64,000 bases of DNA from Lunularia cruciata (lineage: Eukaryota; Streptophyta; Marchantiopsida; Lunulariales; Lunulariaceae). The stretch covers positions 59,584,501 through 59,648,500 of the forward strand of contig OX419761.1 in assembly GCA_948567375.1 (NCBI GenBank), given 5' to 3'. Made by a program: the position numbers and the translations under genes. Below the pieces are notes generated by a model. It was not told the origin of the DNA, made no database searches, and saw nothing but the letters and a program-made list of their open reading frames with translations. Positions 41,472 through 53,092 of the stretch are shown piece after piece. Each line of letters opens with the position of its first letter. The stretch's first letter is position 1.

Positions 41472-43866
41472 CTACTCCAATCCAACATCAACCTTGACTT
41501 TGGCTTCCAAACCTGATTTTCCTTCAAGTATTTCCTCTTCCTCAGGTATATCTAATACTACTACATCCTTTGCTAATTCTATCACTTCTTCACTACCATC
41601 TACAATCAAGATCATGGGTAATCTATCTGCATCTTTATCCTTTGACCCACTCTCTTCTAATGTCTCAAGTAATTCACCCAAAGTAACTTGCATTCCTACC
41701 TCTCTTACTTTGGATCAGATGTTCTTCTTTGGCTTACTTTTAATCTCATCTAACTCCTTCCTTGCTAAATCTAATCAGAGACAAACATCTCTCATGCCCC
41801 TAACATCTTCTTATCTACTCTCTTAAAGTAATCAATAACTTATTCAAATTTACATCCTCAGCTTTCTTCTTCCTTGTCTCTTGCATTAGCAATTTCAATT
41901 TGTGCAGTCTCACTTCCTCCAACTAAACTTTTGATACCGTACTAAGCATCACCTTCACTCTCACTACTACTTCCTCAATTGTCTCTGGCCTAAGTATCTT
42001 CAGTTTCTCTCTCTCCACCTGCAACTCCCCCCTATACATCTTCACCTCATCTTCCAACTTGGCTTTCAATGCTCCTTCTCCTTTGCATTTTGTCTGAGTT
42101 GCACTTCCATTCCTTTGATCAACCCTTGTAATCTCTCCTCCTTCTGACTTCACACAATCAATTCTCTTTGCCGAGGTCAATCTTTCTCTGCAGCACTTGT
42201 TTTCAAGCTATCCAACTCTTGTCCCATTATTGCTACTATAGCCTTCAAAGAATAACTTTGACTTGCGTGTCATGCACTTCCACTCTTAATGCCTTAGTCT
42301 TCTCCATCTGCTCCATTTGATCTTTGTTTTGCTTTGCTTCTCTTTACAAAATCTTCTATCAAGCTCTCAATTTCTTTCCTCCTAAGTTCTACCTTAGCCC
42401 GGAGCTCTTCTAATTCTCTTTCTCCTGGAATTAACTTCCGTCTTAAATCCAAACTTTCTTCACTCATGTTTTACTACTCTCAATTTATCTTTCAACTCTA
42501 AATGACTTCTCCTCAACTCTTCTCTTTTCTTCTTCAACTGCAACAACAATGGACAGACAATCTTTGACAAGTACTCCACCTCATCAAAGGCTCTTGCCAT
42601 TTTTGGATCTTTGGGCTTTACATCCTTCACTTTGTCTACTGCAGCTTTACTCCAAAATCTCAATCTTCTCACTCTTAAAGGCATGTCATCCAAGCTTTCT
42701 CATTCTTCCTCTACTGGTCTTGCCTTAATTGGTTTTGCAATTGCAATATGTGCACTTCTCTTCAATCTCATCCCTTTCTGGAACCCCAACTTTGGGTTTG
42801 CTTCTTGGGTTTCTTCAATCTCCGTCCAAGGCAATTCTAGACAAGGAATATCTCCTCTTCTCATGCGGTCAATAACAGCATGGAACTCTTGATCTTTGTC
42901 CTTAGCATCATTCTCTCCCCATTTTTTAACTTCTGGTTCATTGTCACTTCCATTGCTTGACTCTTCACTTTGCAATGTGAGCTCTAGTTCTTCCTCTTCT
43001 CTTATACTTAGCTTCTTTTTCCAAATTTTTTGCTCCCAAAAGTTCATCAATCTTTATAATGTTGTGCTTTAAGTTCACTTTCTTGTCTTTTGAGGTTGCA
43101 ATAGTGACACCACCTCCTCAGGACAACTTCTCTTCTTTGTCTTTGGAATAGTCACTACTACTCGCATGTGTTGGCCTGTTTTGGCATAATGCTTGTCACT
43201 ACTTTGCACGTGTCGGATGTCCTCATCCACTTCTTTTCATAAATCCGGATGAAAGTGAGACACCATCTTCTTCTACTCTGCCTCCCTCATCAAATTCAAC
43301 CCAAAGTAGAAATGTGTTGCAAATGGCATCAAATAATGTGGAGCTGCTTGATCTCTCCAACTCCACACCATTTATTGCATTTGTTGGTGAGAACACTTTG
43401 CCCAATTCATTGGTCCTCCTCCAAACATCTGGTGGAAGAATATGATGCTTCATCACGTACGTGGTTCAATCTGGCTTGAAGAACGCCATCATTGCCCCAA
43501 CAATACTTCACCTCAATGGGTCTCAATAGGTATTGATCTTATACTCATTCTTTGTGCATGGAACATTGAAGGAATTGCAGATTTTGGAGTCGCTTCTACA
43601 ACTTCTTCCTTCTTGAGGAATGTAGCCCCAATTTCCTCACGAGCCTTTCTCCCCATAACCAATCTCCAATCTGACTTTGTCCATCGAGCTGGATTGCCTC
43701 TATTCCCTTCATCCTCAAGACCCTCCTCACAATCACTTGCAACTACTTCTGCCATGAACCCTAGAAAACTCACGTTCTAGTTCCATGCCAAAAAGGTGAT
43801 CCAAAGTCCACTCAAAACTTTGATCCTTGCTATCATATCTAACCTCCAAATCATAGGATTTCTCAT
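41472..43866 (-). pseudogene. X protein ORF relic (XD)
   Basis: Minus strand, from MRNPMIWRLDMIARIKVL at 43866 down to the C-terminal module ending KVKVDVGLE at 41472. Conserved N-terminal blocks: GFMAEVVASDCEEGLEDEGN, NPARWTKSDWRLVMGRKARE, FFHQMFGGGPMNWAKC, PHYLMPFATHFYFGLNLM. Then the acidic region (43050-42700: EEEELELTLQSEESSNGSD). The coiled-coil part is shortened and frameshifted (42693-41923). XD has Trp at two of the positions that are stops in XC, which supports the reading of those stops as TGG to TAG changes. Confidence 0.65.
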
Positions 43867-44320
43867 TGTGATCAAGAGAGTCTTCTTCTCACCCTCATTG
43901 ACATTGTTTGATCTCTCACTCAAGGTAGCTAGAAGTTAATTCTATAGTCTCTTGGTCTTGAGATTCTAACTCCTCATGGCTTTGCGACAAGCACTCCTTT
44001 GGGTCGACTACTCAATGGCTTAGGATAATTGTGTGACATTTCAAAACCCTCTCAACAAAGTCTTGATTTTATAGTTCTTTGTTGGGTGGTTGTTCCTCCG
44101 TCACTCTCCATTGATAATCATATATTTTGCATGAGTTCTTCTTGGCACTATCAAGCCTAGCTGCTTGCACCTTAGTTGTTTTCTTGCTTGTACTTTCTTG
44201 GTTGATAATCCAAAGGAAACTTGTTATGCCGTTTTGCATCGGGTTGATCACCCCAAGGTGAAGTTTTCTTACTTCAGGTTTCTCTATGACAAGTTTGATC
44301 TGAGTTCTTCATTCATGATA

Positions 44321-44340
44321 TAAAGTAACTTTACTTTGGG
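44321..44340 (-). promoter_or_regulatory. X 5'-region inverted motif
   Basis: TAAAGTAACTTTACTTTGGG, the XD version of the motif described at 1589-1610, 106-125 bp from the 5' end. Confidence 0.35.
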
Positions 44341-44445
44341 TTCAAGCCTAAGTCACAATTCTCCTTTTGTTGCCATTTGGGTTCAATACAACTTTGACTA
44401 TACACTTCTTCAAAATATACCCAAAAAAAATATGTGGGTACTACA

Positions 44446-45284
44446 ATGTCTCTAGGTAGACTATAGGTTTGTGATTGATCTCCACTATAAATGCTTTCTT
44501 GCCAAGATAGTTCCTCCAATGCTTGGTTGCCAAGACAATGGTCAACTCTTCTTGTTTGGTTGTGTGATAGTTGCATTCCGCTAGTAATAGCTTTCTAGAT
44601 AAATATGCAATTGGGTACCATCCATCATGCCATTATTGTTGTAGGATTGCTCCTCTTGTTACGCTTGATGCATCTGTAGCCAACTTGATTGGAAATTTTG
44701 GGTCATATCATTTCAATATTAGTGCATGTAGTAATGCATCTTTCAATTCTTGAAAGGCCAATTCTTGTGCGGTTCTCCACATCCACTTCTTTTCCTTCTC
44801 AAGTAAGGCTGTTAGAGGTTGTGCTACCTTAGGGAAGTCTTTGATGAATCGCTGATAGAACCCCATCAATCCAAGAAACTCTTGAGTTGAGTCTGATCTT
44901 TTGGAGCACTCCATTTTTGAATGACCTCTATTTTATCTAGTAATACTTGGATACCTTTTGCACTTACTTTATGCCCCAAGTAATCCACTTTAGACTTGCC
45001 AAACTCACACTTTGAGGTTTTGGTATACAATTGATTCTCTTGTATAATAGAACCTCTTGCAAATATTATTTGTGTTCCATCATTGTCCTATTATAGACAA
45101 GGATATCATCTAGGAAAATAATAACAGATTTGTCCAAGTATGGATAAAAATATATCATTCATCAAACTCATGAAATGGCCAGTGCATTTGGTGAAACCAA
45201 ACGGCATCAACATGTACTCAAAGTGACCATACCTTGTTTCAAAGGCAGTCTTGTGGATGTCTTCTTTTTCAAACCGGATTTAGT
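44446..45284 (-). pseudogene. G1c RNase H and RT connection
   Basis: Between XD and XE. 44914-44708 encodes STQEFLGLMGFYQRFIKDFP and LTALLEKEKKWMWRTAQELA. RNase H lies at 44450-44700, with a Cys/His-rich decayed stretch. The RT catalytic region (VIIFLDDIL equivalent) is near 45100-45120, followed leftward by the connection. The sequence runs straight into 46995 when XE is removed. Confidence 0.75.
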
Positions 45285-46994
45285 TTATGACAACCTAACA
45301 AGTATCACTTTTGTGGTAATAAGCAAGTAAAAGTTTGTTCCCACAAAGATACAAGTCAAAAATGATCAAATACAAAGCAAACAGGAAAAATTTAGTTCTT
45401 CTTGAGTTCTTCTTTAGTCTCTAAGGTAGAAACCATACCCAAAAGAGAGTAATAAGCATTGATTATAGTCTCATCACAAATTAACACTCCTAAATCACAA
45501 CTCACAAAATTCTATCCAAATGAATATTTATTGTGAGGATTTAGATTCTCCCAAAGACGGCTACTTCACTACAAAATGACTTTGCCTCAAAATGGTATTC
45601 CCCCTTCCACTGAAGGCACAACTTCCTCAATCAAAATTGCTTCACATCAAACTCACACTACACTTACAAATGTAGAATACTACCAACACTACAATTCTTC
45701 ACAAATCTGTCAAGGCATTGCTTCAATTGCACTTCACTAAGGATCAAACACACAAAATGAAGATCAAGGATGCAGAATCCAACATCTAACAAGCACACTG
45801 ACTTGCACTTCAAAATTCTCCACACACACACAAACACACACACACAAACTTGATACTTAGAATTAAGCTCAAGCAATGAGCATTGAGAATCAACACTTTG
45901 CTTTATCTATCTTTAGAAATTTGGAATACAAAACAACACAAGATTGCGCATCCCTCCTTTAAATAGGCTAAGCACTTTGATAGTTATCTAACTAATATAT
46001 TGGTTCATAAAAATTTTACCAACCTACAAATTCGAATTGACAATGCAACTCTTCATATCTATCTCTTCAAGTCTCAAAACTGTTACTATTCCGATCCAAT
46101 GTCAACCTCTACTTTTTCTTCCAAACCCAAAGTAACTTCCTTCATACCCTGCACTTTGGATTTGTTTACTAACACTAAATCTTCTACCACATCTACTATT
46201 TCTTTAGTCTGAACTACAATTAAAGACAGGGGTAAACTATTAACATCCTTATCTTATAACCCACTTTCTCTTAATGTCTCAAATAATAGATCCAAAGACA
46301 CTTATTATTTGATATGTACTTTGGGTTCATTCATTACTGCTACTACTTCAATTTTCTATCTTATCTTCAATCTGAATTGAACTTAAAGTCATTGGTATCA
46401 TAACTATCTCTTCTTTCTTTGTCCTAACTATTTCAAACGCTTAAGATATCTGACCCAAAGGCTCTTCTATCTAATGTCTAACTACCTTGGATTGAGTCAC
46501 CTTTGTCATAAGGTAAAGTCTCTTAACACAAAGTTGTGTAAACCCAAAGTCATATAAGTCCAAAGTCATATAAACCCAAAGAACCCAACCTAAAGCCACT
46601 CTACTCCACACATCTACTACAAAAACTTCAAATGCTTTTAAATTCTGCTATAGACCTCCAAAATTTAAAATTTTGGTTGCAACAGAAAGCTCTAAAGAAG
46701 ATGATTCCAACAAGACATAGCATGCACAATTTGGACATATGGTCATTGAGATAAAGGCCCCGCAATCATCTTGACCTCCAACTTCTATTCCGATACAAAG
46801 TTCCCCTCCTTCTAGTTCAATCTTCCTTTGGGTCTGCCCTCCTTCTAGTCCAATCTGAGTTCTTCTTCCTCTAACACAAATTTGACTTCCTTGAGTTGGA
46901 CCAAAACATAGGATTCTCCTTGTTTCTTTTCCATTTGGGTTCAATTGTGCCCGTCTTCTTCAAAACTTCTCAAAAATGAACAATGTGGGTAACA
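45285..46994 (-). mobile_element. Element X copy E (XE), short subfamily, 1710 bp
   Basis: The left end is TATGACAACCTAACAAG and the right end GTGGGTAACA. Flanks TAGTT (45280-45284) and TGGTT (46995-46999) form a 5-bp duplication with one change. It is inserted in G1c RT. It shares with XB a short internal region without the N-terminal domain and coiled coil, ending toward the 5' side in a stretch with repeated CCCAAAGTCATATAAGTCC (46540-46590). Confidence 0.85.
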
Positions 46995-47034
46995 TGGTTG
47001 TAACCGCTTAGCAGATCAAGTTTAGTGAAGTGTG
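46995..47034 (-). pseudogene. G1c RT fragment, end of the copy
   Basis: TGGTTGTAACCGCTTAGCAG continues G1c RT (compare the reverse of 10821-10862 in G1a) and stops near 47034. Confidence 0.7.
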
Positions 47035-47300
47035 ATGTATTTATATACATTGCTACATAACATACATTGATGTAAACATCACACACTATACACAAGTCAT
47101 ACATGGACTCTCCAGTGCTACAATAATCAATTTGTTTACACAACTCAAATCACACTCAATCAGATGAGTATTTGATCTATCACTCCATAATTTACTAACA
47201 ATTGAGCATTGATTACAATCAAGCCACACCCACTCTAGCTAAGAGAATCCAAGAGTTGCTTGACGGCCTCTGTCCTATGAGCCGGCCTATCTCTCACTCA
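47035..47300 (-). repeat. Z repeat fragment
   Basis: TATACATTGCTACATAACAT, CATACATGGACTCTCCAGTG and TTTGTTTACACAACTCAAAT match the left and right Z copies. It ends near 47280-47300, where sequence rich in GGCTTGCGGGCCCAAGAA (two near copies) leads into the T2 LTR. Confidence 0.6.
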
Positions 47301-47324
47301 GGCTAGAGAGAGATAGTTGCGGGC

Positions 47325-47611
47325 TTGCGGGCCCAAGAAAAGGCTTGCGGGCCCAAGAATTCTCAACTCCTTCCTCAAAGCCAAACACCTAGGAATCATA
47401 CCAAGTCAACATACTAGAATCCCAAATAATGGTGCTCATCTTTTCCACTTCTTCTAAATTAATGTCCTCTCTATCTTAGCTATGACTAACTTAAGCTAAT
47501 CATGACTAATGTAGAACCATCCTTTATCTCTATATAAATAATATCTCTCAAGTACTAGTAATACCAAACTAAACTTTGCAATACTACATACATGCACAAA
47601 TGGGTGTTACA
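47325..47611 (-). repeat. T2 3' LTR, truncated
   Basis: Homologous to T1 LTR 7130-7318 plus 15837-15922. It ends GGGTGTTACA at 47611. This copy has no X insertion at TTTATCTCTATATAAAT, so it preserves the empty site of XB. Confidence 0.7.
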
Positions 47612-47625
47612 TGTACCCCCGGACA
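47612..47625 (-). other. T2 polypurine tract
   Basis: On the minus strand GTCCGGGGGTACA directly precedes the LTR start TGTAACACCC. In T1 the tract is eroded. Confidence 0.6.
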
Positions 47626-47639
47626 AATTTTTCACTTTG

Positions 47640-48282
47640 TCCTCAAAGTGAAGGTCTCTCTACCTTCTATGATACATCTTCAACTTGTCATGGTAAATCC
47701 TATCAAAGTATTCTCCTCCCAACTCCTTGAGATCATAAGTGTAATAGGCCCACACCTTCTCCACTATGAAAGGTCCAAAGTACTTAGGCAAAAACTTCTT
47801 TTGCACTCTCTTGAATCAAATGGAATCAAATAACATTATCCAATCACCTTCTTTGAAAGGCTCCATCTTCTTCTTCTTGTCATAGCTCTCCTTTTCTTTC
47901 TTTAGGGCTTGCTCCACTCGAACCATAGCAACTACTCTTGCTTGTTCCAATTCCATGAGTTGATCCTTCCTTGACTTCTCTGCATCACCTCCTTGTGCTT
48001 TCTTCAATCTCCTATGAATGCTTTGGAAGGTAGTAAGATCAAAGTGAATGGATAAGGTAGACTCAATACCATAAACCAATTGAAATGGAGAATATCCGGT
48101 GGAAGTCTTCATGGTTGTTCTATACTCTGACAAACTTGCATGAATCCTTTTGTCCCAATCATGTTTAGCCCCCTCCATTTTTGCATCTTTGGCCAACATC
48201 ATGCACAAGGTCTGATTGGTTCTCTTTGCCAAGCCATTGAAATTTGGCTTATAGGATGTAGTTACTCTATGTGTGATAGAGA
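47640..48282 (-). pseudogene. T2 integrase, core end and C-terminus
   Basis: 48298-47816 encodes TTSYKPNFNGLAKRTNQTLC (region of the catalytic Glu, here changed), SEYRTTMKTSTGYSPFQLVY, RRLKKAQGGDAEKSRKDQLM and KEGDWIMLFDSI. XF cuts the domain at 48282, and the N-terminal part resumes at 52077-52500. Confidence 0.8.
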
Positions 48283-51200
48283 TATGACAACCCGACAAAT
48301 ATCACTTTTGCTGTTATTAGGTAAGTAAAGTTTGTTCCCGTAGAGATATGATTTGGAATTGGTCAAATATGAAGTCAAATATCACAATGTAGTCCTTCTT
48401 GATTTTGTCTTTAATCTCTCAAGTAGAAACTACACCCAGAAGAGAGTAACAAGCATTGACTCGCAGTCTTGTCACAACAATTTATCATCCTAATCACAAC
48501 TTCATCAAATCTTTCCAAACAATCTTGATTGTGATGATTCAGATTCTCTTGAAAATGGCACTTCACTGCAAAATGACTTTGCCTTAGAATTGTGTTCCAC
48601 CCCTTCACTGAAGGCACAACTTCCTTGATCAAAATTGAATCATATCAACACTACGCTGCACTCACAAATGTAGAATACTACCAACATTATAATTCCTCTC
48701 AAATCTATCAAGGCATTGCTCCAATTGCACTTCACTCAAGATCAAACACATAGAATGAAGATCAAGGCTGTGGAATCCAACATCCAACAAGCACACTAAC
48801 TTAAACTTCAGAATTCTCCACACATTCACAAACACAAACACGACGGTGATACTCAAAATCAAGCTCAAGCGACGAGCACTGAAATCATCACTTTGCTTTA
48901 TCTATTCTCAGAAATTATGAATACTTAACAACATATGATTGCAAATGCTCCCTTTAAATAGTAAAGCAATCAATAGTTACTAACAACTATACTGTTCCCT
49001 AACAACTCTTCTTACTTGTAGATCAAAAATGACAATGCACCTCTTCATATCTACCTCTTCATATCTCAAAACTGTTACTACTCCAATCTGATGTCTACTT
49101 CTTCCTTGGCTTCCAATCCGGAAGTAACCTCACATACTACTCTGTCCTTGGGTCTATTTGAGTCTACTAAGTCCTTCACTATTTCTTCTACTTCTTCATT
49201 TTCAACTACAATTACACTAGTATGCACCTTCTAACTCTTTATCTTCCAACCCATCTTTCTCTAATATCTCCAATGGTAACTCCAAAGATATATGTACTCC
49301 TACTTCATCAACTTTGGGCTACGCTCTTACATCTTTCCAAAGTTTATCTATCTCTAACTTAACTAAATCTAATCTGATTGTGATATTGTCTTCCACTTCC
49401 AATATCTTCCTATTTACATGAGTTCTAAGACTAATCAACAAAGCATTCAAACCTTTATCCTTTGCATTTCTCCTCCTTGTCTCTTGCACCGACAACTTCA
49501 ACTCATGCAATCTTGTTTCCTCAATCCTCACACTGGCTTCTATATTGAGCATTGCATTCATGTTTGTTATGATCTCTCTCAGTGGCTTGAGCCTCATCTT
49601 TCTCTCTCGTTCTCGATCCACCAGCCAATCTTCCCTATATATTGCCAATTCTGCCTCAATTTTAGTTTTCACCATCTCCTTCTCCTTCTCCTTCTAAACA
49701 ATCTTCTCTTCCAAATTACAAAGTAACTCCCGAAATCTTTCTTTATCTCTATATCTCACTATCAATTCTCTTTGCCAGAGCTGCTTCTTCTCTTCTACAC
49801 TCTCCATCACTCTATCAAGCTCTTGCTTCTTCTCTGCTACTCTTGCCATAGCATGAATGATTTATAATTGTGAATCAGCAAACTGTTGTTTCAAGATTCC
49901 ATACTCCACTATTTGTCTTTCTCTCACTATGACATTTTGCTTGATTATCCTCTCTTTACGTCCCACTTCCTTCTTCAAATTTTCAATTACTTGATTCTGT
50001 ACTACTGCATCTACTCGTAATACTTCCCTCTGCTCCTCACCTTGGATTATGCTCTCCTTCAACTCCAAGTTCTCTTTCTCTAATCTTGCCTACACCTGCA
50101 ACAAAGTCTTTACCTCTGGACATTGCAACTGCATCTCTTTTTTCTCCTCTTCCAACTTTACTAAAAATGAGCATACAACCTCACGTAGATACTCTACTCC
50201 TTTACTTTGATTTACCTTGACTTGCGGACTTTTCTCCTTCTTCACTTCTTCTTCACTTGACACTCTTCTTCTTAGTTGCAATTGTCTTATGAGGATAGAT
50301 TCTTCACTTCTTGAACTTACACTCTCCACTTCTCTTCTTCTACTCAATCCTACCTCATATGTCACCTTCCTTCTAGAAAGTACACCTCTCTAAATGATCA
50401 CTCTCTTCTCTTCCTTCTCAATAACTTCTTCTTCTTGTCTCGGGTTACATTCCTCTGCCATCTCCAGCTTCTCTTTGTCCTCCTCTGGTACCAATTGCTT
50501 CTCCACTCCATCTTCACTCTCGCTTCTTGCTTCACCACTCTGCAACATGAGTTCAGGTTCTTCCTCCTTCTCCGAGTCTTTTGACTTGTACTTGGCTTCT
50601 CCTTTTGATTCTTCTCCCGACAATACAATTACCACTAGGTCTTTCCTCAGGTCTACTTTTTTGATCTTTTGTGGTCTCACTGCCGCTACTTCTTCTTCTT
50701 CTTCTTCTCCTCATTGAGTCATTCTTTGACTTTGGAGTATTCAACCCCACATGCACGCTCTGTCCCATTTGTGTATAGTACTCGTCACTGCTTCTGATTT
50801 GCAAAATGTATTGTTGCTACACTGCATCAGCATCTTTTCTCAAGTTCAAATGGAAATACAACACCATCTTGTGTCTTTCCGCCGCATTCAGCATATTCAG
50901 TCCCAAGTAGAAATGGGCTGCAAATGGTACAATGTAGTGTGGAGGTGACTTGTCCTGCAAGTTCTGCACCATTTGTCTCATGCGCTAATGGAAGCACTTT
51001 GCCCAATTGATTAGCTCCCCTGCAAACATCTTATGGAAGAACACCGCTTGATGTTTCATCACATAAGTAGTTCACTACGACTTGAAGATAGCCATTGTTG
51101 CTCCTATGATGCCTCTCCTTACATGGTCCTTATAGCTCTTGACTTTGTAACCATTCATTGTGTGTTTTGAAGAAAAGGTGTCTCTCACTTCTAGAGTTTC

Positions 51201-52076
51201 CTCAACTACTTCTCCTTTCCCCAAGAACATGGCTCCTTGCTCCTCACCCGCCTCTCTTTTGAGTACTAACCTCCAATCCAACTCTGTCCAGCAGATTTCC
51301 TCTCTTACCCTCTGCCTCAGGTCCATTGAGACATTTACTCTCAAAAATCTTGGTCATGAAACCTAGAAAGCTAAGGTTCTAGTTCCATGCCAAAAACGTG
51401 ATCCAAAGTCTGCTCAAGACTTCAATTCTTGCAATCACATCTTATCTCCAAATTGTATGATTCCTCAGTGCAAATTTTTTAGTTCTTCTTCCCACCTCCC
51501 ATCTTACTTTCCTCCACTCTGTGTTGGTGACTAATCTTCAGACTGATTCGTGTACTAACTCTCTTGGCTTCCTCTTGATGCACCAATGCATCTCTTACTA
51601 CACTTCCTTTTCCACAATCTCCCTTAGAATGACTTTTTAACGGCAATGGAAAATTACTTATCATCTCTTTGTCTCTATCCTGAATCTTATAGTGGCACGC
51701 CTCTTCCATCTTTCTTCACTTCAAAATTCTACCGTGAAGTCACACCTCTTGCATGCTCTTGTCATTGTGAATTTTCTCCGGTCATAGGCCAGCCATTTTT
51801 TATGTGCGGTACCTTCTTGAATGTTCAAACCCAAAGGAAAGTTTTTACACTATCCTTGCCTCAAGTTGAGTGCCCTCGAGCCGAAGTCTCCTTACTTTGG
51901 GTTGAATGTTGATAGGACCCCTCCGAGTACTTTGTCTTCAAACACAAAGTCACTTTACTTTTGGTTACACCTGAAGACTCCATTCTTTGCCTTCTGATGT
52001 CATACATGCGCAATACGACTTCATTTGTACACTTCTTCTTCATAAATAAGAAAAAAACAAAAATGTGAGTACCACA
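48283..52076 (-). mobile_element. Element X copy F (XF), full length, 3794 bp
   Basis: The left end is TATGACAACCCGACAAATATC, shown here in part, and the right end GTGAGTACCACA; AGAGA lies on both sides (48278-48282 and 52077-52081), a perfect 5-bp duplication. T1 at 16590-16610 shows the empty site GATAGAGAAATGG. It contains the X ORF, a TATA-like box at 48951-48960 and the inverted motif at 51944-51965. It lies within T2 integrase. Confidence 0.9.
49078..51664 (-). pseudogene. X protein ORF relic (XF)
   Basis: Minus strand from ATG 51664 (MISNFPLPLKSHSK) to a stop at 49080-49078 (AKEEVDIRLE). A one-base insertion after MGGGKKN (near 51480) shifts the frame. Conserved N-terminal domain (51344-50750: RQRVREEICWTELDWRLVLK, NGYKVKSYKDHVRRGIIGAT), acidic region (50680-50390: LVVIVLSGEESKGEAKYKSK), coiled coil (50365-49319: KEVGRKERIIKQNVIVRERQ, EDWLVDRERERKMRLK, ARLHELKLSVQETRRRNAK), then the C-terminal module. 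Where XC has stops, XF keeps Gln (SVQETRR, EEQGAMF) or Arg. Confidence 0.65.
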
Positions 52077-52500
52077 AGAGAAATGTCATAACATGGTTGT
52101 AGTGATGCTTCTTGTAAACTCTCCTCATCTATCAAAAACCAACTCCAAAGGGCATCCATCCTAGTGATAATGCATTCATAAAGAAATCTACCAACTTCAT
52201 CTTCATTCTTATTCCTCAATGGTCTAGCCTCAACCCACTTGGTAAGGTAATCAATAACTATCACAATGTACTGATTTTTCCTTGGGGTTTTATTAAGAGG
52301 GCCTACAAAATCAATTCCCCACTTCTCAAAAGGTCATAGTAATGGAATTGATCTAAGTGGTGGAGTGGAATAGATTTTCTAGCAAAAGCTTGACAAACAT
52401 GACAAGTTTTTCAATAATCAAGACAATCCTTGAAAATATCTCTCCAATGCTAACATGCATCTAGAATCTTGAAAGCAGTCACCTTTCTTGCAAAGTGTCC
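52077..52500 (-). pseudogene. T2 integrase, N-terminal part
   Basis: Minus strand: zinc-binding residues and FGPLNKTPRKNQY-type sequence around 52430-52270, then MIVIDYLTKWVEARPLRNKN (52264-52205, catalytic Asp) and an unrelated ending caused by XF at 52076. Confidence 0.7.
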
Positions 52501-52529
52501 TCCACACACTAAACCTTCATGAAACTCCT

Positions 52530-53090
52530 TTATGAGTAGGATAGACTCTTCATGATCCACTGCTCTTTGAAGAAGACCATTTGCACCTTGGTGAAAAAGA
52601 ATATCATCCACCATTGTGTAAGGTCTAGATCTTGATGTAAGTGCCTTCCTCTCCCTAGCATGCATCCCTTTTGGATAGTTGCTCTTGTCACAAAATTCAC
52701 AATCTCCTTGTACTCCATTAGAACCTCTTGAGTGACTGAGATTGTCATGACCTCCTCATTTGGGAAGGAATCATCCATTGGCTCATCTCCATCATGATCA
52801 TAGGCCCTAGATAACAAATCAGCATTTGCATGTTTCTTTCCTGGCCTATCCTCAATAGTGTAATCATACTCAGACAAGAGTATCATCCACCTTGCTAGTC
52901 TTCCTTCAACATTAGGCTTGTTGAAGACTTTAAGACCTTGTGATCCGTGACAATAGTGGTTTTCTCTCCAATCAAGTAGTGTCTAAACTTCTTGACACCA
53001 AAGATCACTGCCAACACTTCTCTCTTCGTGACAAAGTAGTTCTTTTTTGCTGAAACCATTTGCCTACTAGAATAAGCTATTGGATGATCA
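52530..53090 (-). pseudogene. T2 RNase H
   Basis: 52886-52530 encodes MILLSEYDYTIEDRPGKKHA and NADLLSRAYDHDGDEPMDDS. The upstream part at 52900-53090 carries the HKALKYIFNKP equivalent with a deletion that breaks the frame. Matches T1 RNase H. Confidence 0.75.
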
Positions 53091-53092
53091 TG

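Larger units (their letters stand above)
40692..44445 (-). mobile_element. Element X copy D (XD), full length, 3754 bp
   Basis: The left end TATGATAACCCAAAAAG is the decayed form of TGTGACAACCCGG; the right end is GTGGGTACTACA. Flanks GCATC (40687-40691) and ATGTC (44446-44450) match the single site GCGTC expected from G1a (GACGC at 11695-11699 read in reverse), so the 5-bp duplication has diverged mainly by CpG-type transitions. It is inserted in the RNase H of G1c. Confidence 0.85.
38331..47034 (-). mobile_element. Ty3/gypsy chromovirus G1c, 5'-truncated, with XD and XE inside
   Basis: Pieces of one G1 copy on the minus strand: 38331-40691, 44446-45284 and 46995-about 47034, separated by XD and XE. 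Removing both X copies gives a continuous G1 sequence from the middle of RT to the 3' LTR. It ends abruptly in RT near 47034, where a Z fragment starts, so the 5' half is lost. Confidence 0.85.

Noticed and set aside
43249-43780. Plus-strand ORFs at 43249-43780 as genes
   Set aside because: Antisense of the XD N-terminal domain.
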